Below, in pieces: positions 1-7,661 of a DNA stretch of 64,000 nt. Position 1 is the first letter of the stretch. The number at the start of each line of letters is the position of its first letter. Below the pieces are notes generated by a model. That model searched no databases and was not told where the DNA came from. It saw only the letters and a program-made list of their open reading frames with translations. Where the stretch lies: contig OY782882.1 of assembly GCA_963678485.1 (NCBI GenBank), positions 3,782,001 to 3,846,000 on the forward strand. Reading direction: 5' to 3'. The stretch is from CALGYY01 sp963678485 (lineage in GTDB: Bacteria; Bacteroidota; Bacteroidia; Bacteroidales; CAIWKO01). Made by a program: the position numbers and the translations under genes.

Positions 1-504
1 AGTGAAGAATATTCTAATAACCAAAACTATATTTTAGTTAGAGTTGTTGATGAAAAGAACAATCCATTATCAGGTATTGAAGTGAGTCTTAATTCTGACA
101 AACATATTAAAATGACTGATGTGTCTGGATATGTGAAATTTGAATTTAAGGAAATAAAAAGAATTAAACACTATGAGTCAGATTCATCAACAGCATTTTG
201 TCCCACTGGAATGCATTGCGATTCCGCGAACATGGAAACTTGTTGTAGCGGACTTAAGAAAAGGAATCGCCAGATGGATAGCTGGATAGAGGAACTCTCA
301 GTTGGCTGTTGTGAAGGGCCTGGAGTTTTTTCTATGATTGTGAACGGGCACGCCAATTATTTTAAGGTTGTGATAGATCATAATCCGATTACTAAAAGAG
401 AAATCAGAATCAGAAAATTGATTGTTCAGGATGATGCTATAATAATTGAGCAAGCATCAGGGTTTAGTAATCGACAATCTGTAACATTAAACAGGAAAAA
501 CTAA
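1..504 (+). CDS. Partial protein with carboxypeptidase-regulatory-like (beta-sandwich) segment
   Basis: The reading frame is open from the first base of the window to the TAA at 502-504, so the gene starts upstream. A GTG at 82 is only an internal possible start. The first visible residues (ILVRVVDEKNNPLSGIEVSL, then a TDVSGYVKF stretch) look like a carboxypeptidase regulatory-like or transthyretin-type fold, which in Bacteroidota usually occurs in exported proteins. The rest is Cys-rich (CPTGMHC, then a CCSG and a CCEG pair) and I do not recognise it. No sorting domain is visible at the C-terminus. It lies on the same strand as the downstream cassette-like genes. The function is unknown; the fold assignment is an inference from a short pattern. 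Confidence 0.6.
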   Translation, partial: SEEYSNNQNYILVRVVDEKNNPLSGIEVSLNSDKHIKMTDVSGYVKFEFKEIKRIKHYESDSSTAFCPTGMHCDSANMETCCSGLKKRNRQMDSWIEELSVGCCEGPGVFSMIVNGHANYFKVVIDHNPITKREIRIRKLIVQDDAIIIEQASGFSNRQSVTLNRKN

Positions 505-628
505 ATGCTTCCTTGCTGTATCGCATCAGAGTCGAAAAAGGTATTAGCAATTGAGCTACTTAGTAAGACAGCTCAACTATATATACGAAAAGCACCGTCA
601 TCATTGATAATAACAAATTCACACAACA

Positions 629-1087
629 ATGAAAACTGTAAAAATCACATCAGAAGGTAACAACCATATCGCGATTGATTTGGGACCCATCGACCAATTG
701 AATGACTATTCTTATATGCATCCGAAGCGGCAGCAGCAAGTTAGGGGGAAAGTCTTTATTGGTGAGCTTCTCAAATCGACGGCAGCAGAGATTTCCTTTA
801 CGGTAATTCCGCCCATGACTGCCATGCCCTTTATACATCAGCATACGAAGCACGAAGAGATATATGTGTTTTTAAGGGGTTCCGGACAATTCCAGGTTGA
901 TGATTCCCTGTTCGATGTATCTGAAGGTTCTGTAATCCGCATCTCACCTAATGGTAAGCGTATTTATAGAAATAATTCTGAACAATCTATGACCTTTTTA
1001 TGCATACAAAGTCAGGCCGGATCGCTCGAGCATTTCAATGTTGAAGATGGATTTCTCGCCACTGGAGAAGTATTATGGGAGAAGTAA
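629..1087 (+). CDS. Cupin-domain protein
   Basis: A 152-aa single-domain cupin. Cupin motif 1 is clear (residues 69-85, IHQHTKHEEIYVFLRG, with metal-ligand candidates His70, His72 and Glu76/77). Motif 2 (SPNGKRIYRN, about 106-115) keeps P-x-G but has Ile where the fourth ligand, a His, normally sits, so metal binding may be weakened or altered. There is no signal peptide, so it is probably cytosolic. The family includes sugar isomerases, dioxygenases and sensory proteins, so the substrate cannot be named. The last ~80 bp of the gene and its 3' flank recur at 6671-6840 as part of a deleted copy, so this gene belongs to a duplicated unit. No clear core site was found in 505-628. Confidence 0.8.
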   Translation: MKTVKITSEGNNHIAIDLGPIDQLNDYSYMHPKRQQQVRGKVFIGELLKSTAAEISFTVIPPMTAMPFIHQHTKHEEIYVFLRGSGQFQVDDSLFDVSEGSVIRISPNGKRIYRNNSEQSMTFLCIQSQAGSLEHFNVEDGFLATGEVLWEK

Positions 1088-1140
1088 AATAGTCGTCCCT
1101 CAAATAATTTCAATACCTCCACATATTTAACATTATTTAT

Positions 1141-1171
1141 TTGGTTGATTGGATGGGGGTGAGTATATTTG
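1141..1171 (+). promoter_or_regulatory. Bacteroidota-type promoter inside repeat copy 1
   Basis: TTG at 1141-1143, a 20-nt spacer and TATATTTG at 1164-1171 match the TTG-N17-23-TAnnTTTG consensus. It faces the gene at 1346. The same element recurs intact at 8896-8926 and with one altered base in the second box at 6802-6832. Confidence 0.55.
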
Positions 1172-1193
1172 TTATTACGAGCATCCAGCACAT

Positions 1194-1310
1194 AACTGAT
1201 TTTAATCGCATTTTAATCGATATGTTCGGATTTAACCGAAAGATATAGTGGATATAATTTGGCCAAGATAGCGAAGTGGGGGAGGAATTATATATATTCA
1301 ATAGTTATGC
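1194..1310 (+). other. Possible attC-like recombination site ending the cupin cassette
   Basis: The right core is GTTATGC at 1304-1310 and a candidate left core ACATAAC lies near 1194. The arms next to the cores are only loosely complementary, so this is one of the weaker sites. Support comes from the next unit: it starts at this GTTATGC and its inverse core ACGCATAAT is found just after its gene. Confidence 0.4.
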
Positions 1311-1345
1311 GTCATTATAGAAAACCTAAACCAAAAAAATAAATT

Positions 1346-1897
1346 ATGAAAAGAAAAATTTTGTTTTTAATCATTGCGACAGTAACTTTTATTAGTTGCT
1401 CCACTAAGACACAGACACCACAGTATTTGTTTTTAACTGGACAACAACTTCAATCATTAGGAATTATGTTGACAGACCAAGGACTGTTCTATAAGAACTT
1501 TAATCCAAACTGGCAGACCGACAATGAAAAGTATCCTTATTTAGGATTTCTATCAAACGAGACATACTTGACGACAAAACACTTTAAAGAAACAGACACT
1601 TTAATGGCAGAAAACAAATATGACAGCGCATTTATTAAAATGGATGCAACTAAAAATGATTTTTATCCTTTACTAATTGGAAACACCAAAGGACAAATGA
1701 GTTTAGACAAATACACGGTACTAAACAAAGAAATAAAACTATTACCAGTCGCTATCTGCATGACAGAGACAAATATTGCAAGCAGACAAGACACAATAGT
1801 TGTTTGGTTCAAACCGACAGAATCAATAAAAAAATCGTTACCAGACAATATCAAACTTGATGACTATTTGCAGGTTCCGAAAATAGCAAAACAATAA
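1346..1897 (+). CDS. Hypothetical lipoprotein in a cassette-like unit
   Basis: A 183-aa protein with a lipoprotein signal (MKRKILFLIIATVTFISCST, lipobox FISC, Cys18). It should be exported and lipidated. No family is recognised in the mature part, which is rich in Lys, Thr and Asn. The unit appears to be a cassette: it begins at GTTATGC (1304) and, 7 bp after the TAA, has ACGCATAAT, nearly the reverse complement of its own start. The upstream repeat promoter (1141-1171) could drive it. Predicted lipoproteins and secreted proteins of unknown function are common cargo in environmental cassette arrays. Confidence 0.75.
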   Translation: MKRKILFLIIATVTFISCSTKTQTPQYLFLTGQQLQSLGIMLTDQGLFYKNFNPNWQTDNEKYPYLGFLSNETYLTTKHFKETDTLMAENKYDSAFIKMDATKNDFYPLLIGNTKGQMSLDKYTVLNKEIKLLPVAICMTETNIASRQDTIVVWFKPTESIKKSLPDNIKLDDYLQVPKIAKQ

Positions 1898-1905
1898 TAA
1901 CGAAC

Positions 1906-1959
1906 GCATAATAGTTAAGGCTTCGTGTGGCGCTAGCCCAACATGAAGCCGTGTTGCAC
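1906..1959 (+). other. attC-like site between the lipoprotein cassette and recombinase unit 1
   Basis: A compact 54-bp imperfect palindrome: left core GCATAAT (1906-1912), arm GGCTTCGTGT, short loop, arm ACATGAAGCC and right core GTTGCAC (1953-1959). Size and layout match a short attC. A near copy with a different loop is at 10966-11026. The right core is exactly complementary to GTGCAAC at 4333-4339, the far end of the following unit. Confidence 0.6.
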
Positions 1960-2171
1960 GGAAGCCCACGTGCAGCACATTATCAATGAAATACGTGTTA
2001 TGGATTTTTAATGATTTTGGTGCTGACTGCTATGAAAAAGTATACTCAGATTTGAGTGGTATTGCGAGGATAATTCGTAAGACATTTCTGCAAACAACTT
2101 CTGATTCGCCCGCCAACTGGCATTTTCCTCAGGTTTTGGCAATACGATTTCAGGTCCTTCGCAGAACAATT

Positions 2172-3329
2172 TCATAAAGCAGTGATTTTGATTGTTGATG
2201 TTTGTTTTGCTATGAACGCCGCTGGTGGCGGCCTGCCCGGCAATAATATTTCTATCATAAGCATGCTGCCCTTACCGCAATGCGGGCACAGATCCGGGTT
2301 GTAGCCAAGATGTTCTGCAGCGATTTGTTTCCAGTTTTTCTTTTCCCTGACTACCGGCGTGATTCCAAAGGACTGCTGTAACGCCCGTAACAGCGGTCGT
2401 TTCGACGTTGACAGCAAACCGTAATGCCGGATTCTTACGAACCGTTTTGGAAGGATGTGCACACAGAACCTGCGCAGGAACTCGGCGCCATCAAGCGTCA
2501 TTACTTTTTCTTTGTTGTCGCGATAGTCGCGCCAGCGGAAGGTCACGCCTTCATCATTGATGTTTAAGATGCGATGATTCCCAATGGCTACCTTGTGCGT
2601 GTAGCGGCCAAGATATTCCACTACCTGCTCAGGGCCTGCAAAGGGATCTTTGGCATAAACTACCCAAGGCGTTTTGTAGAGCGCATTGATGAACGGCTTT
2701 TCCTGCATAAGTTGTTGCTGCAGGCCAGCAATGAACTTTCCGCGAAAAACAGCAGAGAGATTTGTGACCGGAAACAAAAACACTTTTCCGTTTTCAGAGA
2801 CCTTTACCTGCTTCCACTGATTCTTGTAATCGATGCCACCGCCGGGAACCACACAATGCAGATGTGGATGCAGCGAGAGGTTTTGTCCCCAGGTGTGCAA
2901 AATAGCGAACATGCCTGTTTCTGCATGCAGGCTCGTGTAGGAGAACTGAGAGAGTGTCTGCCATGCCGATTGAAACAACAGATTATACATCAGCACCGGC
3001 TCGTGCAGGAACAAACGGTTAAGCTTATCCGGCACGGTAAATACCACATGAAAATACGGCACAGGAAGCAGATCCTGTTTTCTGTCTTGGATCCATGCTT
3101 CCCTCTGCGTATTCTGGCATTTGGGACAATGACGGTTACGACAGGAGTTATAGCTGATGCGAATATGCCCGCATTGATCGCATCGGTCAACATGTCCTCC
3201 CAGTGCAGCGGTACGGCAACGCTCGAGTGCGCTCAGCGTGCGCTGCACGTAGGCGTTGGGCGCATGTTGTTCAATATAATCTTTCCCGAACCGTTCAATG
3301 ACCTGTGCCAGCTCGAATGCAGGCTTCAA
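2172..3329 (-). CDS. IS91-family HUH transposase, copy 1
   Basis: A 385-aa rolling-circle transposase. The N-terminus has the IS91-type zinc-binding region (Cys50, Cys53, Cys63, His67, Cys68 and Cys71). The HUH metal site is HPHLH at 154-158, and the catalytic Tyr region is EYLGRYTHKVA (Tyr239 and Tyr243). A C-terminal CPHCG zinc knuckle is near residue 347. Such enzymes nick one strand and move DNA as single strands. The start is TTG, overlapping the upstream recombinase stop by 4 bp (TTGA), which implies translational coupling. Five substitutions separate it from copy 2, plus one extra C-terminal residue. The opposite-strand frame is broken in copy 2 and is not a gene. Confidence 0.93.
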   Translation of the reverse strand: MKPAFELAQVIERFGKDYIEQHAPNAYVQRTLSALERCRTAALGGHVDRCDQCGHIRISYNSCRNRHCPKCQNTQREAWIQDRKQDLLPVPYFHVVFTVPDKLNRLFLHEPVLMYNLLFQSAWQTLSQFSYTSLHAETGMFAILHTWGQNLSLHPHLHCVVPGGGIDYKNQWKQVKVSENGKVFLFPVTNLSAVFRGKFIAGLQQQLMQEKPFINALYKTPWVVYAKDPFAGPEQVVEYLGRYTHKVAIGNHRILNINDEGVTFRWRDYRDNKEKVMTLDGAEFLRRFCVHILPKRFVRIRHYGLLSTSKRPLLRALQQSFGITPVVREKKNWKQIAAEHLGYNPDLCPHCGKGSMLMIEILLPGRPPPAAFIAKQTSTIKITAL

Positions 3330-4240
3330 GCCTTCTGATACAACCGGTCGAACGGGCTGAACAGATTGCTGCGATTGGGTTTGGCGACATGAAGATACAC
3401 CAGTGTCGTTTCTATACGCTCGTGTCCCAGCAGTTCCTTGATGGTCACGATGTCCATCCCGAACTCAAGCAGGTGTGTGGCGTAGCTGTGTCGAAGCGTA
3501 TGGAGTGTGATGCCCTTTTGAAGCTTGCACTTCTTCACCGCTTCGCGTAAGGCCCATTGCATGCCACGTACACTCAAAGGGGAACCGGGCTCATTGCCAT
3601 TGAACAGGTACTCCACCGGCTGACAGGCGAAATAATACTTCTCCAGTCCTTGCAAAATCAGCGGTGAAAGCGGGACATAGCGGTCTTTGTTGTATTTACT
3701 CTGCCGTATATGGATCATCATCCGCCCACGGTCAATATCCGATAGCTTCAATCGGCTTGCCTCGCGGGCACGCAGACCAGCCGAATACATCAGAGACAGC
3801 AGTATTCTGTGCTTTAGCAGATCCGGCGAATTAAACAACGCCCTGCACTCTCCATGATTAAGCACAACTGGCAGTTTGCTTGTATGCTTGATTTTTGGGA
3901 GCTGAACAACCTTGTCATTCAAACCCAGCAAGCGGTAGCAATAGCGCAGCCCGTATACAGCAAACTTAAAATCGCTCAGCGAAGGTGATTTGCTCTGCCG
4001 GGCCAGTGAAGCCAGGTACTTGTTCATCTCCTTTTCTGTGACATGCTGGGGCAATTTGCCAAAATGCAGGCTCAACTGGGCTATTTTTCGAGCGTAATTC
4101 TTAAGCGTACTCTCTGATTGCCCCGACAATCGTATCTTATCGTCAAGTTCCTGATAAAGATTACGAAAGCCTCTTACCTGATGAATGGCTTGTTCAACCG
4201 TTGTGAACGTTTTTTTTCTTAACTTTGGCTCATTGTTCAT
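3326..4240 (-). CDS. Tyrosine recombinase (phage-integrase family), copy 1
   Basis: A 304-aa site-specific recombinase. The SAM-like core-binding domain spans about 15-105 and the catalytic domain about 125-295, with Arg157 (AGLRARE), a probable catalytic Lys (SKYNKDR), His247 and Arg250 (HTLRH), His273 (LLGHERIETT) and nucleophile Tyr282. All key residues are present. It lacks the extra segment typical of integron IntI enzymes, so it is not a standard IntI, although the C-terminal SPFDRL pattern recalls both IntI and IS91-associated recombinases. I start it at the ATG at 4240; an upstream TTG would add two residues inside a palindrome. Like intI, it is transcribed away from the + strand genes beyond its attachment-like site. 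Confidence 0.93.
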   Translation of the reverse strand: MNNEPKLRKKTFTTVEQAIHQVRGFRNLYQELDDKIRLSGQSESTLKNYARKIAQLSLHFGKLPQHVTEKEMNKYLASLARQSKSPSLSDFKFAVYGLRYCYRLLGLNDKVVQLPKIKHTSKLPVVLNHGECRALFNSPDLLKHRILLSLMYSAGLRAREASRLKLSDIDRGRMMIHIRQSKYNKDRYVPLSPLILQGLEKYYFACQPVEYLFNGNEPGSPLSVRGMQWALREAVKKCKLQKGITLHTLRHSYATHLLEFGMDIVTIKELLGHERIETTLVYLHVAKPNRSNLFSPFDRLYQKA

Positions 4241-4241
4241 A

Positions 4242-4325
4242 TACAAAGGATTTATGCGTTAATAATATCCTTTGTACGAGGTTCTTTACAAAGCGCTACT
4301 ATCTCGCCCCCGCTTTTTGGGGGTG
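4242..4325 (-). promoter_or_regulatory. Palindrome and conserved hairpin upstream of the recombinase
   Basis: A perfect 10-bp inverted repeat, TACAAAGGAT (4242-4251) and ATCCTTTGTA (4267-4276), abuts the recombinase start and may be an operator. Further up, CCCCC (4307-4311) pairs with GGGGG (4319-4323). In copy 2 the inner C-G pair is G-C (13380 with 13388) and an outer G-T pair is A-T. These paired changes indicate that the hairpin is maintained. Confidence 0.5.
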
Positions 4326-4332
4326 GGATTTA

Positions 4333-4464
4333 GTGCAACAAAGGCTTGCTATCAGCGGGGGAGACATTTTAACGGATAGTATAGTTCTTTTATTTAACTT
4401 TGTTGTATTATGAATCGTAGCTGCTTCGAATCTCCCCGCTGTTAGCAAGCCTCGAACGTTATGT
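4333..4464 (+). other. attC-like site at the right end of recombinase unit 1
   Basis: Left core GTGCAAC (4333-4339), arm GGCTTGCTATCAGCGGGG, a ~60-nt loop, complementary arm CCCCGCTGTTAGCAAGCC and right core GTTATGT (4458-4464). The total is 132 bp, within the known attC size range. The homologous site at 13402-13533 is identical in layout. Confidence 0.65.
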
Positions 4465-4492
4465 GTAATTATATGAAAAGCTAATCGCAAGT

Positions 4493-4936
4493 ATGGAAAT
4501 GCAAAATCAAATATGGTCGGGTTTCTTTAGTTATTTTTCTGAAGATCAGAATGGAGAATTAATTGAAGATAGGATCCCGTTTGAAATGAAATTGAAGTAC
4601 GATAACGGGTATTTCGAAGGAACAACTGTTGATGAAGAAAGCAAGGGACTATTTGAAGAACCAATAGCTGTGAAAGGATTTACAGATGGGAAATTAATAA
4701 ACTTCATTGTTCAATACCCTCATGACTATTATTTTGATGAAAACTTGAACAAAATTGTCGTTGATTACAATAAAGATTATCCAGGATGTGAATATACAGG
4801 CGAATATAATGAAATGGAATCTAAATATATTGGAGAGTGGAGAATAGTAATGAAAGAAAAAAAAACTGGATTATTTCAAAGTGATTATTTAGTCAAAAGC
4901 TATGTGGGCTATTGGGAAATGAAAAGAATAAAATAG
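4493..4936 (+). CDS. Hypothetical protein in a cassette-like unit
   Basis: 147 aa, acidic and rich in Tyr, Asp and Glu, with no signal peptide or membrane segment, so probably cytosolic. The alternating Gly/Tyr pattern (DNGYFEGTT, GEYNEMESKYIGEW) suggests an all-beta fold similar to small lipocalin-like or substrate-sensing domains, but I do not recognise a family. The gene follows the right attC-like site of recombinase unit 1 and is the first gene in a position that in a normal integron would be next to attI. The unit start GTTATGTGTAA is matched 8 of 11 by its complement TACACTTAA after the stop. No promoter of its own is visible. Confidence 0.65.
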   Translation: MEMQNQIWSGFFSYFSEDQNGELIEDRIPFEMKLKYDNGYFEGTTVDEESKGLFEEPIAVKGFTDGKLINFIVQYPHDYYFDENLNKIVVDYNKDYPGCEYTGEYNEMESKYIGEWRIVMKEKKTGLFQSDYLVKSYVGYWEMKRIK

Positions 4937-4944
4937 AAAAAACT

Positions 4945-5079
4945 ACACTTAAAAGCGGTTTGGTGTCATGCGGGCGGAGTACGAAGTTTGAAATTTTGAA
5001 TATTTTAGTTATTTCTGTAGCGGTGGGAAAGTAAAGTGCATTCTAATCCCGCACGAACAACAAGCCTCGAACGTTATGC
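4945..5079 (+). other. attC-like site after the 4493 gene
   Basis: Left core region ACACTTAA (about 4945), arm GGTTTGGTGTCATGCGGG, loop, arm CCCGCACGAACAACAAGCC and right core GTTATGC (5073-5079). The right arm plus core CCTCGAACGTTATG is shared with the site ending at 4464 and occurs once more, inverted, at 20445-20458. Confidence 0.6.
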
Positions 5080-5087
5080 AGCATATA

Positions 5088-5615
5088 ATGAAAAATACAT
5101 TTGGAATATTAATTTTGGTGCTATTCTTCTTCGGATTATCTGCGAATAAAGCATTCACAGTTAAATCGGACAATTATGAAAACAGATTGAAATTGAAGTT
5201 TAGCATTCAGGAAGACACAATTACAACCTCAACTGGATATTTTCACTCGACCATTTTAATAATGAACATCAGCAATGACACAATTGTAATACCAGCGTCT
5301 TATTGGAAAAGTGTGGGCTGTGGCGACTTTCATTCAGACATTTACTTGGAAATATTTTACTTCAATGGTGAGAAATATATACCAACAGGCGGGATTGCCG
5401 ATATAGATGATTTTACAATATATAATGATATTAATTTTAAACCTGGGGATACCATTGTTGAGAATACATCACTTTATAATCCTGAAATTCATCATGGTTG
5501 CCCACTCAATGATAATGGAATTTTTAATATTAGAGTTTCAGTTAAGCTTCCAGAGGTTGCAGGTAAGTTAAGTGAAATATATTATTCCAATTTTGACACG
5601 ATTGTAGTAATATAA
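5088..5615 (+). CDS. Hypothetical secreted protein in a cassette-like unit
   Basis: About 175 aa from the ATG at 5088; an earlier in-frame ATG at 5076 lies inside the GTTATGC core. The N-terminus (MKNTFGILILVLFFFGLSAN) is a signal peptide without a lipobox Cys. The mature part resembles a small immunoglobulin-like beta-sandwich (repeated FHSTILIMNISNDTIVIPA-like strands and a closing IRVSVKLPEVAG strand), but the family is not recognised. It is probably periplasmic or surface exposed. After the stop, ACGTAAC may be its inverse core (start GTTATGC), but the rest of that site is not convincing. Confidence 0.65.
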   Translation: MKNTFGILILVLFFFGLSANKAFTVKSDNYENRLKLKFSIQEDTITTSTGYFHSTILIMNISNDTIVIPASYWKSVGCGDFHSDIYLEIFYFNGEKYIPTGGIADIDDFTIYNDINFKPGDTIVENTSLYNPEIHHGCPLNDNGIFNIRVSVKLPEVAGKLSEIYYSNFDTIVVI

Positions 5616-5926
5616 TTCGTTACGTAACACGATGCTTGTGTAATCGGTGGCAGATAAGGGTCCTGACAAGAGAGACATTAAACAATGACCAACTGCATCT
5701 CTTATATACAATATATGGAAGCCATTCGAAAAGCAAGCTCCAGCATTTTAAGGTATTTCATTTAATATTAACGTTATAATTAAACATCAGGAAAAAAGTA
5801 TTACTTGAAAGTCGTGCATCTGGAAATATTGTAATAAGAAAAATAATTAAGGAATAGGTTTGAACTGCCAATGCGAATGGCTTATTATCAGCGCAGCACA
5901 TTATCAATAACCCTAAAAACATAATT
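5616..5926 (+). other. Gene-free stretch with degenerate core-site signals
   Basis: No coding frame of note. ACGTAAC near 5627 could be an inverse core site for the preceding cassette, but I cannot find a matching arm and right core. GCAGCACATTATCAAT (about 5893) is identical to the sequence just inside recombinase unit 1 (from 1972), a possible remnant of such a unit. Confidence 0.3.
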
Positions 5927-6589
5927 ATGAAAACCATGATCAAAATGATTGTTGTGCTTATTGCAATGTCTATTAGTGTAAAGCTAATGGCTCAAACGGA
6001 GAATCTCGTGGTTGTTTCAGCGGACAAAATGAATGTACTGTATATAGGCATTGATAATCCTGTATCCATTGCTGTACCGGGTATTGCAAGTGATAAAATA
6101 AAAGTGTCAATCAACAATGGAACAATTTCCGGAAGTAATGGGAAGTACATTATCAGGGTTGACAAAGTAATGGAAACCATCATTGAAGTTTCCGCAGAAA
6201 TAAAACCGGGAGAAACACAGAAATTGGAGAGTAGCATTTTTAGGATCAAAAGAATTCCTGACCCAATACCTTGTATCGGCAATAATTGCAATAGCAACTT
6301 CTATATTAGCAAAGAGGAATTATTAAAAGACCCGCAGATAAATGTTTCATTGAATCTGCCATTTGATTTTAAGTTTGAAGTAATATCGTTTTCTTTAACA
6401 TACGTTGTAGACAAAAATCTTCTTACTGAAACTGCTATTGGAAACAAATTTACTCAGCAAATGATTGATGCGATTACTAAACTAGCAGATGGCAGTAAAG
6501 TATACATTGAGGACATTAAAGTAAAAGGACCTGACGGAGCCCTTAGGATGCTACCAGCTGTAATAATAAAGCTGGCTGAAAAAAACTAA
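5927..6589 (+). CDS. Orphan GldM C-terminal-domain-like exported protein
   Basis: 220 aa with a signal peptide (cleavage after KLMAQ, about residue 23). The mature part matches the C-terminal periplasmic domains of the gliding and T9SS motor protein GldM: SADKMNVLYIGIDNPVSIAV near the start, then FRIKRIPDPIPCIG linking to a last domain with DFKFEVISFSLTY. Full GldM is about 500 aa with an N-terminal TM helix and long periplasmic stalk; those parts are absent. In T9SS the GldM C-terminal domains contact the GldK-GldN ring in the outer periplasm, so a free copy might bind or compete with that machinery (inference). It stands alone, with no gldKLN nearby, inside accessory DNA. Confidence 0.75.
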   Translation: MKTMIKMIVVLIAMSISVKLMAQTENLVVVSADKMNVLYIGIDNPVSIAVPGIASDKIKVSINNGTISGSNGKYIIRVDKVMETIIEVSAEIKPGETQKLESSIFRIKRIPDPIPCIGNNCNSNFYISKEELLKDPQINVSLNLPFDFKFEVISFSLTYVVDKNLLTETAIGNKFTQQMIDAITKLADGSKVYIEDIKVKGPDGALRMLPAVIIKLAEKN

Positions 6590-6635
6590 AACGACTAGTC
6601 GCTACTATCACCTTTAGTGCAGGCATTCAGAACCT

Positions 6636-6750
6636 TTGACTGTCATGCCGTTTATGCATAAACATACAAGACCAGGCCGGATCGCTCGAGCATTTCAGTG
6701 TTGAAGATGGATTTCTCACCAGAGGAGAAGTATTATGGCAAAAGCAAAAT
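6636..6750 (+). pseudogene. Internally deleted copy of the cupin gene
   Basis: 6636-6670 matches the cupin gene around 816-850, and 6671-6750 matches 1012-1090, so about 161 bp are missing. The breakpoint lies in a short direct repeat (GCATAC(A/G)AAG-like, at 841 and 1002 in the intact gene), suggesting slippage or recombination between repeats. 161 is not a multiple of three, so the frame is lost, and the N-terminal part is absent too. Confidence 0.75.
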
Positions 6751-6764
6751 AATTGGTATCTCAA

Positions 6765-6840
6765 TTTATTTCAATACCTTCACATATTTAACATTATTTA
6801 TTTGTGTAGTTGGAGGGGTGCGCTTATAATTGTTGGTGCA
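6765..6840 (+). repeat. Dispersed intergenic repeat, copy 2 (short)
   Basis: It matches the first ~75 bp of the repeat at 1097 including CACATATTTAACATTATTTA. The promoter boxes are TTG (6802) and TATAATTG (6825-6832), the latter off consensus by one base, so this promoter copy may be weak. It precedes the nucleotidyltransferase pair. Confidence 0.6.
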
Positions 6841-6896
6841 TAGCCCGAAACCGTGTGTGAATTATAAAATCATCCTTCACATAATTAAAATGATTG

Positions 6897-7661
6897 ATGG
6901 AAGAAAAGATAAAAAAATACTTATCTGATTTAGAGAAAAATCAGGGAATTAAAATACTGCTCGCTTGTGAAACCGGGTCGAGAGCGTGGGGTTTTCCTTC
7001 TCCAGACAGTGATTTTGATGTTCGGATTATATACGTACACGATAAAAATTGGTATTTGAGTCTGGCCGAAGAAAAAGACACTATTGAATATTTCTTTGAG
7101 AATAATGAGATTGATATAAGTGGTTGGGATTTGAGAAAATGCCTGAGGTTACTTTGGAAATCAAATCCTCCAATACTTGAAAGAATTCAATCACCGATTA
7201 TTTATAAAGTTGACCAAGGGTTCCTGACAGGAATTAATGCAATTGCACGAACAACTTATTCAAGAATTGCCACCATTCACCACTATTTGAGTATGGCAAA
7301 AAAAACATTTGAAGAAGTTGTAACAACAGAAGAATATAAACTCAAAAAGTTCTTTTATGCGCTGCGTGCATCTGTGGCGTGTTTGTGGATTCTTGAAAAG
7401 GAGGAAATTCCTCCAATTGAATTTGGAAAAATGTTAACTGGTCTGACTTTGCCCGATACAATAACACTAAGAATTAGAGAACTCATCACAATAAAAGCAA
7501 CCATCAGCGAGAAATACTATCATAAAGGTGAACAGGAATTGATAGCGTTCATGAGAAACTGCATTGAAAGAGCTGATAATGAATCGCTACGTTTGCCCTC
7601 TTCAAAAGGACAAATGAGTGATGTAAATGATTTTTTCAGGAAAATATTAGATGACAAATGA
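6897..7661 (+). CDS. YcgL-type DNA polymerase beta-superfamily nucleotidyltransferase
   Basis: 254 aa from the ATG at 6897. The minimal nucleotidyltransferase signature is intact: GSRAWGF at 27-33 followed by DSDFDV, with metal-binding Asp39 and Asp41. SGWDLRKCLRLLWKSNPPIL and ERIQSPIIY are hallmarks of the COG3541 (YcgL) family, which has been linked by comparative genomics to RNA repair near RtcB; the substrate is not established. The C-terminal half is helical (HEPN-like or substrate-binding). The stop overlaps the next start by 4 bp (ATGA), so the two are co-translated. It is preceded by a degenerate copy of the repeat promoter. An antitoxin-like MNT role is possible but the protein is larger than typical MNT antitoxins. 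Confidence 0.85.
   Translation: MEEKIKKYLSDLEKNQGIKILLACETGSRAWGFPSPDSDFDVRIIYVHDKNWYLSLAEEKDTIEYFFENNEIDISGWDLRKCLRLLWKSNPPILERIQSPIIYKVDQGFLTGINAIARTTYSRIATIHHYLSMAKKTFEEVVTTEEYKLKKFFYALRASVACLWILEKEEIPPIEFGKMLTGLTLPDTITLRIRELITIKATISEKYYHKGEQELIAFMRNCIERADNESLRLPSSKGQMSDVNDFFRKILDDK

Larger units (their letters stand above)
1097..1310 (+). repeat. Dispersed intergenic repeat, copy 1
   Basis: This 3' flank of the cupin gene is homologous by eye to 8860-9069 over about 200 bp and to 6765-6840 over its first ~75 bp. The most conserved core is CACATATTTAACATTATTTA followed by a G-rich tract and a TATATTTG box. Copies 1 and 3 both end in a GTTATGC core site just before a small + strand gene. 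I read it as the shared 3' end of a family of related cassettes. Confidence 0.65.
1954..4458 (-). mobile_element. Recombinase/IS91 transposase unit, copy 1 (cassette-like)
   Basis: A 2505-bp unit with a tyrosine recombinase and an IS91-family transposase on the - strand, bounded on both sides by attC-like hairpins. A near-identical copy of 2507 bp is at 11021-13527. The copies match until the G of the right-hand core (4458 and 13527) and then differ completely (TTATGTG versus TTGACAA), which is where an integron crossover G|TTRRRY would fall. Its own ends are complementary (GTTGCAC at 1953, GTGCAAC at 4333). The alternative is an ordinary IS91-family element whose end hairpins look like attC sites. 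GC content by eye is higher than in neighbouring cassettes. Confidence 0.75.

Noticed and set aside
2574..3338. 254-codon frame opposite the transposase, and its counterpart at 11643-12461
   Set aside because: It is intact in copy 1 but broken in copy 2 while the transposase is kept, so it is a shadow frame.
3326..4240. Calling the recombinase an integron integrase (intI)
   Set aside because: The catalytic residues fit but the IntI-specific insertion before HTLRH is absent, and it is coupled to an IS91 transposase.
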